64,000 bases of DNA from assembly GCA_023078685.1 (NCBI GenBank), contig JALGAS010000009.1, positions 3,162,001 to 3,226,000 of the forward strand. Direction: 5' to 3'. This document shows, piece after piece, positions 34,415 through 45,453 of this stretch (positions are counted from its first letter, which is position 1; each line of letters begins with the position of its first letter). Source of the stretch: Neopestalotiopsis rosae (lineage: Eukaryota; Ascomycota; Sordariomycetes; Amphisphaeriales; Sporocadaceae). Both the position numbers and the translations under genes were made by a program. The notes below the pieces were generated by a model. It did no database searches. It worked only from the letters and a program-made list of their open reading frames with translations, and was not told the DNA's origin.

Positions 34415-36699
34415 TGAGTCTTATTTTCGGGCTGTCTTGATAGTTCAACTCGCTAGAATCGGAAAGGATTAATCAGACTGGCTATAAGCGCTGAACACCC
34501 ATATTTGTTTCATAGAGTCGATCTTTATGGTCATCTTTGTTCAACCTCGAACACAACATGGCACAACCAGCAGAGCCTAAAGAAAGACTACTTTGTCCCG
34601 GGATACCTGGAGCCGATGCGTGTTATATCTTTGTCGTCTTTAATAACCTTGAAAGTCGCTTTCTACCAATCTCACCACTGCCGTGGTCTACGTCTACTGC
34701 AATTTCAACCGTCAGGCGGAACAAAGACTTAAGCATCTTATATCTATATTCTAGCCTGTTGAAATCGTTGACCTACAAGAATCCCTCACTACCGCCAGTT
34801 TTATGTGATCTCTATAGTGAATGCCAGGTGGCAGACAATTGTAGAACATAATTCCTTCACTAATTTTCAGCCTTTAGACCTAGCTGTAACGACTATACTA
34901 CGGGTTTCTAGAATAAACCTGAGTATAAGAGGTGTTGGGGTTTATGCTAACAGGGAACGCCAGCCAAGATACTGAACTGAGCAATGAGTAACTGAAGATG
35001 GGGGTCTTGAACTGATTCACAAGTGTAGTCGTCAAAGCGTATTGAATGCTCCACCTATGGGTAAGATAGATGCTTAGTGTCACGTACCCGGTAGACTTGG
35101 CTGGTGGGCTGCACCCATGGGGAATGCATTTCGTATTGAATTGTAAGCTGGGGAACAAAAGGTCAGATGGACCAGTGCCCAGCTGCAAGTAATATCTAGC
35201 TACGGACGAACAGCCGGATGAACAGTCGGCCCGGTGATGACCAGTATCAGAACCATGGTCTACCATGACTCTTGGATTGATCACTGAGGTAATAACTATT
35301 TATATAGAGTAGGAAATCCGTCCTCTTAATATCCATTCGTTCCCGCACTGATTTTGGTGTTGGATCGCGATAGCAAACAGTGATCCATCTCGGGATCACT
35401 TTCCGAAAGCGTGGTCCATTCCATGGCTCCAAGACCGTGAACCTGTTATCCAGATGGTGGCAGCTGTCACGTGTGGTGGATCCCATGGTCTTTGGCTGAT
35501 AGCCTCTGCCCCGCAGCCTGCCTTCCTCAAGTACCAACATTCGTTGTCTTCCTGCAAGGGCGCATGTTCGTAACACCTTTCTGCACACTTTTGGACCGTC
35601 AACGCGATATTCGACAGATTTTCAGTGTTCGAGACGCTTAATTGAGTCTCTTGGGCACATTCTGTAGATGCATCGTAAATCGTTTCATGTTACCACGGAA
35701 TGACCACGTTTCCGAATTTAATTGGACCAAATCGTGCTTAGCCAGCTTAAGCGAGCGCATTAAAAAGCTGGCATATAACGCTTGGACCCTCGTATTCTAC
35801 CTTTAAATTCTTAGCGTTATGGACGGAAAGCTTCCCCACCACTAGCGCGGTGCAAGAGCGACAGGTTACCGTGTCACAGGCTATAACAAGAACGGGCCAC
35901 TTTCACCAGGTAGACATGTCCATTGGCCGCCCGCCCAGTAGTCGGATCGGTGACGAATTGATGACTGTGCAAGTTCCTAACGTCCAGGGTATCATTTAAT
36001 GATTCTTTTGCGTATTCGAATCGGTGGTCGTGGCATAGGACCGAAGTGTAATAATGACCTTGATTGCAGTGGGGTTGTGGCGGGTGCTGCCGGGTCTAGC
36101 TCTTTCAGGCATAGATCTGGCTGTCCGTTATGCGGCCACTATCTGCTTAGCAAAGAAGCGGGGTTTGGGCAACGAAAAGACCGCTTGCGACAACACGGCC
36201 GTTACGACTAACGTGTGCTGACCGTTTGGAAATGGCGAAAAGCGCTCAGCACTGCCACCAAGGCAGCTGGTGACGAGGCTCAGACTCTTCCCAGGTCATT
36301 TGCTGTTATTCAGCCCGCATTCGACTGCGGCCTTGACACAAATTACTGCGTAGGACGATGTTCTATACCCTAGCATTGGCAAAATCAATGATGTGACGTG
36401 GAGAATGTCACAGCTGGGTGTACAGCCCAGCAGCGTGACATGGGCATGATAACAGCCAAGTCATCAGCCGTCGGACTGCTTGATTACAATACCGAAGTTC
36501 TATTGGACAAGCCCAAGGCAGACTACTACTCGCAGCTCTGTTGCAATTTTCGCTGCACTGCTGGACGTTGATATCTTGGTAATAAGTACGTTTACCCCGC
36601 TTTACAATCCCCTATGCCTGTTCCTTTCCCTTTCATCGCTGGAGCCAACAACCTGTGTTACGGAACTGCGCTTGGTAATCGACGCCAAGCCACGTCAAG
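34415..36699. other. Intergenic stretch, nothing recognised
   Basis: About 2.3 kb with only short unsupported frames. A short block at about 36253 (CAGCACTGCCACCAAGGCAG) also occurs at about 29227, hinting at shared debris. The segment nearest 36700 presumably holds the HET gene promoter. Confidence 0.5.
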
Positions 36700-37445
36700 A
36701 TGAGTATAGACTCACAGTATCAATATCAAAAACTTGTTGGGCCAAGCAAAATCCGACTGCTTCGTATTCTACCTAGTAGCAATGTGGCTGCACGGATTCA
36801 GTGTCAACTATTCGACTACACCCTGGATGGAGTGATGGGAGAAGCCCAGCCTTTTGAGGCCCTGTCCTACTGCTGGGGTAGCCCAGCGCCAGAGGGAACT
36901 TACTCTATCTCCATTAAATCATCGAGCCTCCCCGTCACCTTCTCTAGTTTACTCGTCACTGCCAATTTGCATGCGGCCCTCTTGCAGCTACGAAATCGCA
37001 TTCTCGACCGAATCTTATGGATCGATGCCGTTTGTATCAACCAGGCGGACGATCAAGAAAAAGGGCAACAAATTAGTCTCATGTACAACATCTTTTCGTC
37101 TGCAAATTGCGTGCTTGTTTGGCTTGGAGACAAGGTCAGCCATAGCGATGAAGCGATAGAGGTATTGCGCGTTACAGGGAGCCAAAGAGCCGCCAACCCT
37201 GTTTATGATGAATGTGCTCAGGAGAGTGTTGTGCAGCTGCTGAAGCAAGACTGGTTCCGACGAATTTGGGTAAGTATGAAGAGTTCGTATGATTTAAACA
37301 CACTAAAAACTTGATTTAGGTACTTCAAGAGGTTGCTGCCGCTCGACGTATTCAAATTCTATGCGGTCGCTCAGGAATGGATGGGAACGCCTTTTGTTTA
37401 GCGATTGATGCAATGAGGAAATCACTCGATGCTTCCCGTGTGTCG
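36700..37445 (+). pseudogene. HET-domain gene, truncated by an adjoining OrsD-type element
   Basis: ATG 36700; exon 36700-37269, a 50-nt intron 37270-37319 (GTAAGT ... TTTAG), then exon 37320 onward. The protein shows the HET (heterokaryon incompatibility, PF06985) hallmarks in order: PFEALSYCWGS, ILWIDAVCINQADDQEK, MYNIFSSANCVLVWLGD, DWFRRIW and, after the intron, VLQEVAAARRIQILCG. About 235 residues remain of a protein that normally has 500-800. From about 37445 the sequence turns into an OrsD-type protein in another frame (KHQVPRGLRTGLAAYIQSL), so the HET gene lost its 3' part there. HET domains trigger cell death on non-self contact in fungi; this copy should be non-functional or yield only the HET module. 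Confidence 0.85.
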
Positions 37446-39640
37446 TACGGCATTTGGCTGATAAGCATCAGGTGCCGAGAGGTCTACGGACCGGCCTGGC
37501 TGCCTATATCCAGTCCCTGCGTCTGCCGGATCCCAACACGCTGCCGCTGCGCCCAGATCGATCCGAGCCGCACCAGCATTTGGTCTGCCAGGCCGGCTTC
37601 GCCTGTAAATATTGCGAGTACCGCACTGTGAGTGGTGATCTGATAGTGCGGCACTTGTCCAAGGAGCACAACCGCCGCGGTGCTAGGATGAAGAAGTCTG
37701 GCTGCAGGACGAGGTCCACTGCAATGTTATCCTGCAAAGCTGGACCCAGAATGGTGCCCGCGGGTTCTGGATCGCCGTGCCGGCAGACTCGCAACCGTCG
37801 GGCGCGCATAATCAAACTCGACCGTGCATAACACAAGGCCCATTGACCAAGACCGAGCTGCGATACTGCGCCAGATACACCAGGCGGAACAGGACCATAT
37901 CCGACGTCAGGCCGCTGGACGGCAGGACTTTCATGGTGACAGTGCCCCCGACCTGGCTATGCAGACAAACTGGATGCGACGCACAGGCTGGCAACAAATG
38001 TTGAAAGGCGCTAGGCACCGCGATATCTTGGTTGGAATGGCGACTATGCCTACGAATGGCGGCACGCACTGCTTTGGGGTCTGCGCGGACGGGACTGAGG
38101 TCCTTAGCAGTGCCGAGGACGAAATGAAGCTGCGCCGTGTGGTCGCAGCTTTGGACCAAATCCGCCGCCGTTACGAGGACACGGTGCGGCATACTGACGG
38201 CTCGATTCGCCGCTGGCTGCGCAGCACACGACCGCATAGTGCATATGAAAAGCCATTCGAGCTTGTGGCCCAGGAGTCTACGAGCATTCGATATTGGAGG
38301 CTGTTGCAGAGGTTCTTCTGCTTTGCATTCCGACTCTGGCGTCTGTCCAGATCCATCAGGCGGTCCCTATACGGACGGTCTCTTACTCAGTCCCAGTGCG
38401 ACGCACTCAGTGCTGCTTGGAATATATTCTTGCGAGAACAGCCGCCGGCTTCCATCACTGTGCGTCCAACCGTACCTAAAGAGTCGGAAGTAGAAATGGG
38501 CGACGAGTCTGATGAAGGTGAATACGACAAGGACCGGGAGCAGTCTGACGGAGATACCGACCAGGAAAGCGACGAAGACTACCAGCAAAGCGAGGAAGAG
38601 TCTGAGCAAGAGAACGAAAAGCAGGACGGAGACAAAGGTGTTACTGTGCCTACAGGTTCCCTTGGTTATCTCCTACGACTCGCATTTTTTTTTTCGTTAC
38701 CGAGCCATTCGAGAATGGGCGTGCCGATTCTACGCTGCTGATCTATTTCAGCGGGGTCTTGGGTATCAACGAGGATGGCGTGACGTTTTTGCGACCGCGG
38801 CATTATACACCAAATTTGTCGGGCTTGATCTACTGCGCCCGTCTCCTTGTACTGGAATGGACGCTGCCAAGGTTTGCCTACCATGAAGTTGGGATCACAG
38901 CTAGACCTCGGTACTCTCAGCTCGAATGTCTCAACGCAGTGCGCACAACAGCTTTGTGCATAGGTTCGCAAGCACCAGTGAGCGAGCTATTGAGTTTGAG
39001 AGACTATGGCCGTGTGTTGGCTGGCTCAGAAGGACCTGTGTTCCGCGTTCGATGGATTGATGGTGGTAAGTTGCTCTCATGGGATGACGGCCAAATTTCG
39101 ATGGACCAGTTCCGTGGCCTGTCTGGCACTCTAGTTGATCGCGTATCGTCTGCGTCTTACCGGCAATGCTGTCAAAAAATAACTCGCGCTTCACGACGAA
39201 GTCCTTCTGGACATCCTTGTTCTCATTCACCTCACCGGTAGACAAGCACCCCGCGGCACGGAGCTACTGTGCCTCGAGCACCGCAATAGCTCATCAACCA
39301 GCCGTAGAGTCCACATTTATGAGGGCTCCGTCGTCCTTATCAGCCGACACTCGAAGGCGCGCGGACGATCACAAACAGAGAGTTCCAAGTTATGCGTGCC
39401 CTACCAGATATCGTTGGCCGCTTATTGTTCCAATACCTTGTGTATATTCGGCCGTTTGCATACATGTTGCACCTGCATTGTTGGAACCAGAAGCTCAATC
39501 CCTCTCTACTATTTCCTTCGGCTCAGAATCCGAAAAGCCGTGGCCATCACGAATTCTTTCGAAGGCATTGCGGCAGCTCAGTAATTTACGTCTAGTGGAT
39601 CTCGTATGGACAGGAGCAAAGTTAGCTCCTATTTGATGGT
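37445..39640 (+). pseudogene. Decayed OrsD/DUF3505-type mobile-element protein gene
   Basis: A single protein can be followed through at least six frame changes: DPNTLPLRPD with a C2H2-like CKYCEYRTVSGDLIVRH (37500-37680), DEEVWLQDEVHCNVILQSW (from 37687), NWMRRTGWQQMLKGA with an acidic spacer (37824-38690), then, past a T10 tract at 38685-38694 where one base seems lost, EPFENGRADSTLLIYFSGVLG (38702 on), VRWIDGGKLLSWDDGQIS (to about 39170), RQAPRGTELLCLEHRN (39240 on), VGRLLFQYLVYIRPFAYML (39392 on) and EKPWPSRILSKALRQLS. This is the order of the large OrsD-type zinc-finger proteins whose C-terminus is a RecQ-like helicase; the helicase part is missing after about 39640. They behave as repeats in fungal genomes, often near chromosome ends. 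Clearly inactive. Confidence 0.8.
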
Positions 39641-39876
39641 TAAGTTAGTTGGTAAGCAAACGGGAAGTACTCCTGCTTGGTATCGAAGACCGACGAACTC
39701 AGTACCATGAAGACCAAAGACCTTGAAAGACTATGACATTAAATGCACGAAGGCTGATTCTCCTTTATCCAGCGTCGAATTATAAATAATGGCAAGATCA
39801 ATGAGGTATGAAACAATGGCTTGATCAAAGAATAAGTTGAGGCATGCTACAAAAGTCACCTCTGATAACATCTTCA

Positions 39877-40377
39877 TTAGATTGATTCTTCCTGCATGGC
39901 TTCAGGCTCGGGACTGGCCGTTGTAGTACCAGAAAACAGATCCCAACTCCAAATGGGCATATCTGCATCGCATGCCCAACCAGAACCTTGATCGAGCCAC
40001 TCCACTGAGAAAATTAGGCCTTGCGAACTCGCATCCAGCGGCATCAGATCAAAACAAGAGTTCTCGACGGCTTGTGGATGAGACTGATTAGTGGAGTACA
40101 CGTAGCCTGGATTCAGGCTCTGGCTTGGCCACAGATTCGGATGAGAGATTATTGAGATGGTAGTGTCGAGGTGAATGGGATCGGGCTGTGATGCCCCAGA
40201 GCTCTCCTGACTTGAAGCTGAAATAGTAGCACTCTGTTGTTTTTTGCGGTCGCTGTCAATGAATTTCTTGTAATCGGGTATGAATTCTGTATCTTCTTGG
40301 GAAAGGTAGCCCGTGAACGGCCCCGTGCTAGGGTCTTCTATGAAAAGATAAACGTTTTGCTGAGTCAAAACACTCAT
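39877..40377 (-). CDS. Hypothetical protein, 166 residues
   Basis: A single uninterrupted frame from ATG 40377. The N-terminus reads VYLFIEDPSTGPFTGYLSQE, then a Lys/Ser-rich linker and an acidic, aromatic C-terminal part (WLDQGSGWACDADMPIWSWD). I recognise no family. Acidic/aromatic tails of this kind can be transcription-activation segments, but that is speculation. It is divergently placed against the captain gene, 660 bp apart, and would lie just outside (or at the very edge of) an element that starts upstream of the captain. Confidence 0.4.
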   Translation of the reverse strand: MSVLTQQNVYLFIEDPSTGPFTGYLSQEDTEFIPDYKKFIDSDRKKQQSATISASSQESSGASQPDPIHLDTTISIISHPNLWPSQSLNPGYVYSTNQSHPQAVENSCFDLMPLDASSQGLIFSVEWLDQGSGWACDADMPIWSWDLFSGTTTASPEPEAMQEESI

Positions 40378-40640
40378 TTATGAGCCTTCTTGCGAATGCC
40401 ACCAGTCCGCTTTTACGAGTAGCCCGGCGGGCTCTGCCATCAGCGATAGGTCGGACTGCAAACAAGTATGACGCAATGAAGCGACGAACGGAAGAGTGCC
40501 TGGACTGGATCTACGGCTTAGTCTAGTGACTCAAGTCTACCCCTTGCATGATCGTGAGCCTGTGAAACCATTCCCCTTTGCATGCTGCTGGAATTTCGCT
40601 GCTCGGAATAAACAACAAGTAAGGCACTACGTGCAGTAAC

Positions 40641-40796
40641 TTATCCCAATACAGAAGAGTATCCTAACCAAAAGAGTATTTCACCTCGGAAGAGTATTCC
40701 AAAAGAAAATCCCAGAAGAATATCGCACCATAGAATGGTACTCCAGCACTGAAGAGTATCCCCGCACAGAAGGATGTCCCACCACAGAAGTGTACT
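40641..40796 (+). repeat. Minisatellite of AGAAGAGTATCC-type units, upstream of the captain gene
   Basis: About nine degenerate units of 14-18 bp (core ACAGAAGAGTATCCCA) lie 240-400 bp upstream of the DUF3435 start codon. The same unit forms the core of repeat B at 20965-21090 and the inverted pair at 52176-52472. Units differ from one another at several positions, so the array is old. Confidence 0.8.
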
Positions 40797-41036
40797 GTTT
40801 GTCGACCTCCCACACTTCTTACCATGTCCAAGGTCAATCGCCTCCTGGCGTACATTGTTTGCGATGAGTGCAAACCAACATCCGAGCATGGGTCCTGGAC
40901 ATGTCTTCCTTCGAAAGTCCCACTTGGCTGAGGCCAGGGCGGCTTCTGCGGTGCTTGGCTGCCTTCCTATGTGTTCCTCTCTTCTTCTCCTTCGCGCAAC
41001 TTTAGCTCCTCGTCCATTCGCGTAGACTCAGCAACC

Positions 41037-43475
41037 ATGAGGCACCAGATTCAAGATGCCAGCGACTCGGAATACTGTGACTCATCTGACGAAGATCGCG
41101 TCTCTGAGTATAGTGGGGAGGAAGGGCCACTGTCTCCTCATACCTCAGACACTGAACTATCTGCCCGCTCTCATCAGGACGTCAATGACGACTATGACGA
41201 TGACAACGATGCAGAAGTACAGCTCTTTGGCGGCAATGCGCACCCGCCCGAGTATTACCAACAAGGCTGTCAAGATTTCAACATGGACGAACTGAACGTT
41301 GGTGACTATGCGCCCGGCGTAGAGCGGACTTTGGCCACAATCACCAACCATTGGAACGAGTAGGTTGTATCCTGACCTGTCTGCGAGCTAACAAATCTAA
41401 CGCACATGATTCCACAGCTTCTGCAAGTCAGTACTGAAAGAGGATGCCAACAAAAGTTTCGCAAACGTCTCAACTGCCACGCTCTATAACTTTCTGAACT
41501 GGCGGCTCAACCAGAAGGAAGGCAAAAATGGTCGAAGATTGAAAGGCATTAAAACCAAAGCTTCCCTTGTCACGTACTGGGATAGTTTCCGACTTGTATT
41601 TGAAAGAGCTCAGGGTACTAAGCTCGATGCAAAGCTCAATCGTGGCATGCGCAAGGTGTGTACCCTTTGCTCTGGACACAAGTGCTTCCTCATGCTGACA
41701 ATACCAGGGTCTAAGGAATCTAGCCAGACTACACAACTTGAGCAGCGAGAAGAGACCAAACCGTTGCATGACTATTGACGAGCTCAGAGAGCACAACGAA
41801 ACCACACTAGGTACGACAGAGAAATCATTCGATCTTGGCGAGCTTCGGATTCTTGCTGTTCTGTTCAATCTGTTGATTGCCACTCCTGGTGCCCGTCCTC
41901 AAGCAATCTTGAGTCTCCGTTTCGGCGACATCTTGATTGTGCTGTGCAGGGATCCCAAAGGCGGCCCTCATAAACTCCTGCTTAAGTTCACTCCCGAATT
42001 TACCAAGACATACCTCGGAGCAAAGGATGCGTACGTACCCAACCGATCGAGCTTGAAAAGACTCAACCTAATATCATCCCAGAAAAACTTTCACAGTACC
42101 TGAGGTGATTGGTGATCCATCTCTGCTTCTCAGCCCTCACGTGTTTCTGTTAGGCATTTTGTTTCGTCACCGTGCTTTCCGCGCCGATAGCTTGGTCTCT
42201 GTCCAACAAGTCGAGCAATTAGACATCCACCCCGACGAACAAGAATTGGTTCTGCCTTTGCGACAAGAACTCAAAGATACCTGGCTATTTCGTAAGGCTA
42301 TCAAAACCTCCACCGGGCATGAAATTTCAGCAACTCAACCGATCACATACCCGATGATGGCCGGCACAATGAAAACCATCGGAAGGATCCTGGGTAACGC
42401 ATACGACACTATTCCGTACAATCTCCGGTACAATGCTGCCAATGAATTTGATCAGAACCGTTAGTTTTGTCATAATCCAAAACGCTGAAATCAACGTCCA
42501 AAACTAATCAATAAAACAGCACATGTCACTTCAGCGACACGCAATCTTATCCTTGATCACTCAAGTTCAGACCCGTTCCAACATAACTACCTCGGCAGAC
42601 TGGTTCCTCTGGACATTTGGGGCATCTTACGCGGGCAGGAACCTCAACATGCTCTGGTGAAGCAGTCTTGCACGCTTGGGCATTCCAAGAGCAAACGGAG
42701 GCCAATCAGACTGACAAGCGAGCAATCCGCATCAATTGCTACTCATCCAAGCATAAGGCGCCTGGAGAAGCAGCTTCGGCACCTCCCAGCAAGAAGCGGA
42801 GAACGTCGTGCAATACGCAAGAAGATTCGAAGTGAAAAAGAACGGCTTAGGAGGACATGTCTACAAAGTACGAGAGACAAATGGACAGACGAACAAGCTG
42901 TAAGCGATATCGAGAGACAGATCAACGGCCACAAGTTCTCCGACAGCATAGGAAAGATTACCGCTGTCACTCAGCCGCCAGCTCAAGCCAAGCTCCTCGC
43001 AGCATTGACTGCACCAGATGATGGCACTCTCGACGGTTATTATCGGAGAAGAAAAGCAGCGGTTGAGGCTATCATTGCCTATTGCTTCGTAGAAGAGGGG
43101 CGGCATGCACGGCAACAAGTCATTCATGCGTCATCGGTGGCCCATACATCACCTGAGCCTATCGATGATCCTATTCAAGGAGACTTGTTGCGTCAGGCTG
43201 TGCTCTCGGTTTTCATTGAGAATGAGAAGGATAGACCGAGACGGTGTTTCGTCTGCGTCGGTGCTGCGCAGTCTATGCAGCAGGACGATCCACGGTTCAC
43301 TCAACTCCTTCGCGAGTTCTATTCAGCGAGTGATTTAACGAAACATCTTCGCAGCAGGCACTTGCGATATCTCAAGGAGGATGCAACAACAGAATGCCAA
43401 GTTTGTAACTTGCCCTTGAAACATAAAATGCATTTTCAGAATCACGCCAAGCGCGTTCATGGGACAGTTTCTTAA
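41037..43475 (+). CDS. DUF3435 tyrosine recombinase (Starship captain-like)
   Basis: Five exons, every junction GT-AG and in phase: 41037-41359, 41418-41655, 41708-42030, 42083-42459 and 42520-43475; 738 residues. The start is ATG 41037, before an acidic leader; ATG-like codons from 40971 are in frame but less likely. The DUF3435 core includes LYNFLNWRL, TKASLVTYWDSF, ATPGARPQAILSLRF (Arg250), the PKGGPHKLLLKFTPEFTKT segment, FTVPEVIGDPSLLLSPHVF, YNLRYNAANEF (Arg410), LILDHSSSD (His434) and FQHNYLGRL (Tyr444): an R...R-H-Y set expected of tyrosine recombinases. After a basic helical region the C-terminus has two Cys/His clusters, CFVC...H-x4-H (from 663) and CQVC...H-x4-H (from 713), likely zinc fingers. 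Known of the family: captains mobilise Starship giant transposons and sit near one end, transcribed inward. This gene has no stop or frame damage, so it may be active. Confidence 0.9.
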
Positions 43476-45453
43476 AGTGGTCGATTGTTATGGGTATTTG
43501 CTTAGGTCGATTAGTTTTACATCTTTCTTCAATTATCAAATCTTAAACACACCACGAACCCCTTAAATCCTAAACTCAGCTGTGCAAGTTTGTACCTGAA
43601 ATCTATGTGACCAATCGCCGTCAGGTATAAGATGTATTTCCGCACCAACGATTCATATTCGGCAGTGGCATTCATGTGCCCTAGTCTAGCCCCCTAGGTA
43701 TCATAGCTGCTTCGGCCTATCAAAGGCATTTGAGTGGTCATTATAAAATCGTCTGCAATCTTTCATCATTCAACATTCCTGCTGTGCATCCCCTACATGT
43801 GTGGTGTTTCCAAAACAAATGACACAATGTTTGCTCCACCTGAAAGCGCCCACGTTCTATAAAATTCTCCTCACACATTCTACGCAGAACACGCATACAT
43901 AACGACCAGTCATGCAGTATCCAATCAAGAGCTGTTTGGGTACCTGTCGAATGCGGCTGACCGAAGTAACTACGTATGTACAGATCCATATCAAGCGGGT
44001 CAACTAGAGGTACACAAACGATAGCGCCAAACATGGATCGTCCATACTCAAAGACAAGAGAAGGTAGACAAGAAGAAAGAGAAGCCAATTCTCATACCTG
44101 CAGTGCGTTACTAGCACTCTCGGTATTGAGCCTATTTTCGCCACATCCGCTAGAACTATGTCGAACTACATAAACAAAACGGATCTCTCTGCAAGACCAG
44201 ATCGACGCATACATTTGAGACTGATTGGTCCAGCGAAGAACATAGCTGAACAAGCATACAATACATACTGAGCCCAAAACATTATACTGATTCGTTCAAC
44301 CTGAAAGTATCCCATCCAGGTGCCCTAAATACCAATAATTGTAATTCCAACTTTCCTATCTCCTTGATGTGAGACGTGTTATCCAATTCCGGCCGCGGCT
44401 TCGGGATCAGGAAATATGTGTGAGCGGGGAGGATTGCTAAAAGCTCTGAGTAACCCTGCTTTACGCCGAAGGTTTACAGAGACCATCAAAATCGGATTCT
44501 TGTCTTTTGTCTCTCTTCTCGTCTCTGAGCACTGACGATCCATATTCTGCGCTGATCTATGCGTACCCTAGCCAGACCTACTTAGTACTGTCATCCATGA
44601 GTACTTCAGTCAGCCAAAATTGGCTCTGGTTGACAAGCAACTTTCTACTGTCAGGTTGATTACAGTGAGTAACGAAATCGGCTTCCGCATTCTTTGACTG
44701 GAATGTTTTCCAACATGTCCATTTTCGGCGCTGACACAGTGTTGTAATTGGCTGACTTACTGTATACATGGAACTACCAACTCAAATATATAATCATCCA
44801 AACTCGCTGATGCTGACAATCATAGCATAGCAGAAAATTTCAGGACGGTCCGTGACCAATCAGTAAGCAAATATTCAACGATTAATTGCTTACAGCCCAT
44901 CTAAATTACTACCGATATACTTCATGGCCGCAATCATAACATCTGCAAAATATAACTTGTGTTTGGCTTGTCAGTTACTCTATGCATATCTCGAAAGTCA
45001 CGATGTCCTGAATGAGATCAACACATCATTTTTAATCGAGCATCAATAATCGCGCACAACTTCTACAGCACCTCTGTCGCCTGAGTCTTGGCGAAGAACG
45101 CATCCCTTCCGCCCAAGCTGTGCACGTTTTTGGCTTAGTGTAGATGCTTCGTTTGCTACATCCAAAACGCCGTTTTTGGATCTGCCAGAGAGGTCGTTTG
45201 CATCCTGTTTTGGATCGAATTGAACGCAAACAACATGCTTCTGGAAGATTCTTGTGCTTGTTCTGCACGCTGAGAAAAAAGTGAGTACAGATCTAATCCT
45301 CACATTCTGGCTCTGTTGCTGTGAGCGCGATTTGACTGCACGCCGTGGCAATACGACTTCGCGATAATAGCTGACTTTGGCTCTCAAGATAATTTCTTCA
45401 CCCAGGTTAATGGCTGGCCATCATTCCTCCAGCGTCAATCCGTAGAGTCATGC
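43476..45453. other. Intergenic stretch with one weak open frame
   Basis: About 2 kb. A minus-strand frame at 43741-44088 (115 codons, MASLSSCLPSLVFEYGRSMF at its start) is protein-like but unrecognised and unsupported by splicing or neighbours. Nothing else is seen. Confidence 0.45.
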
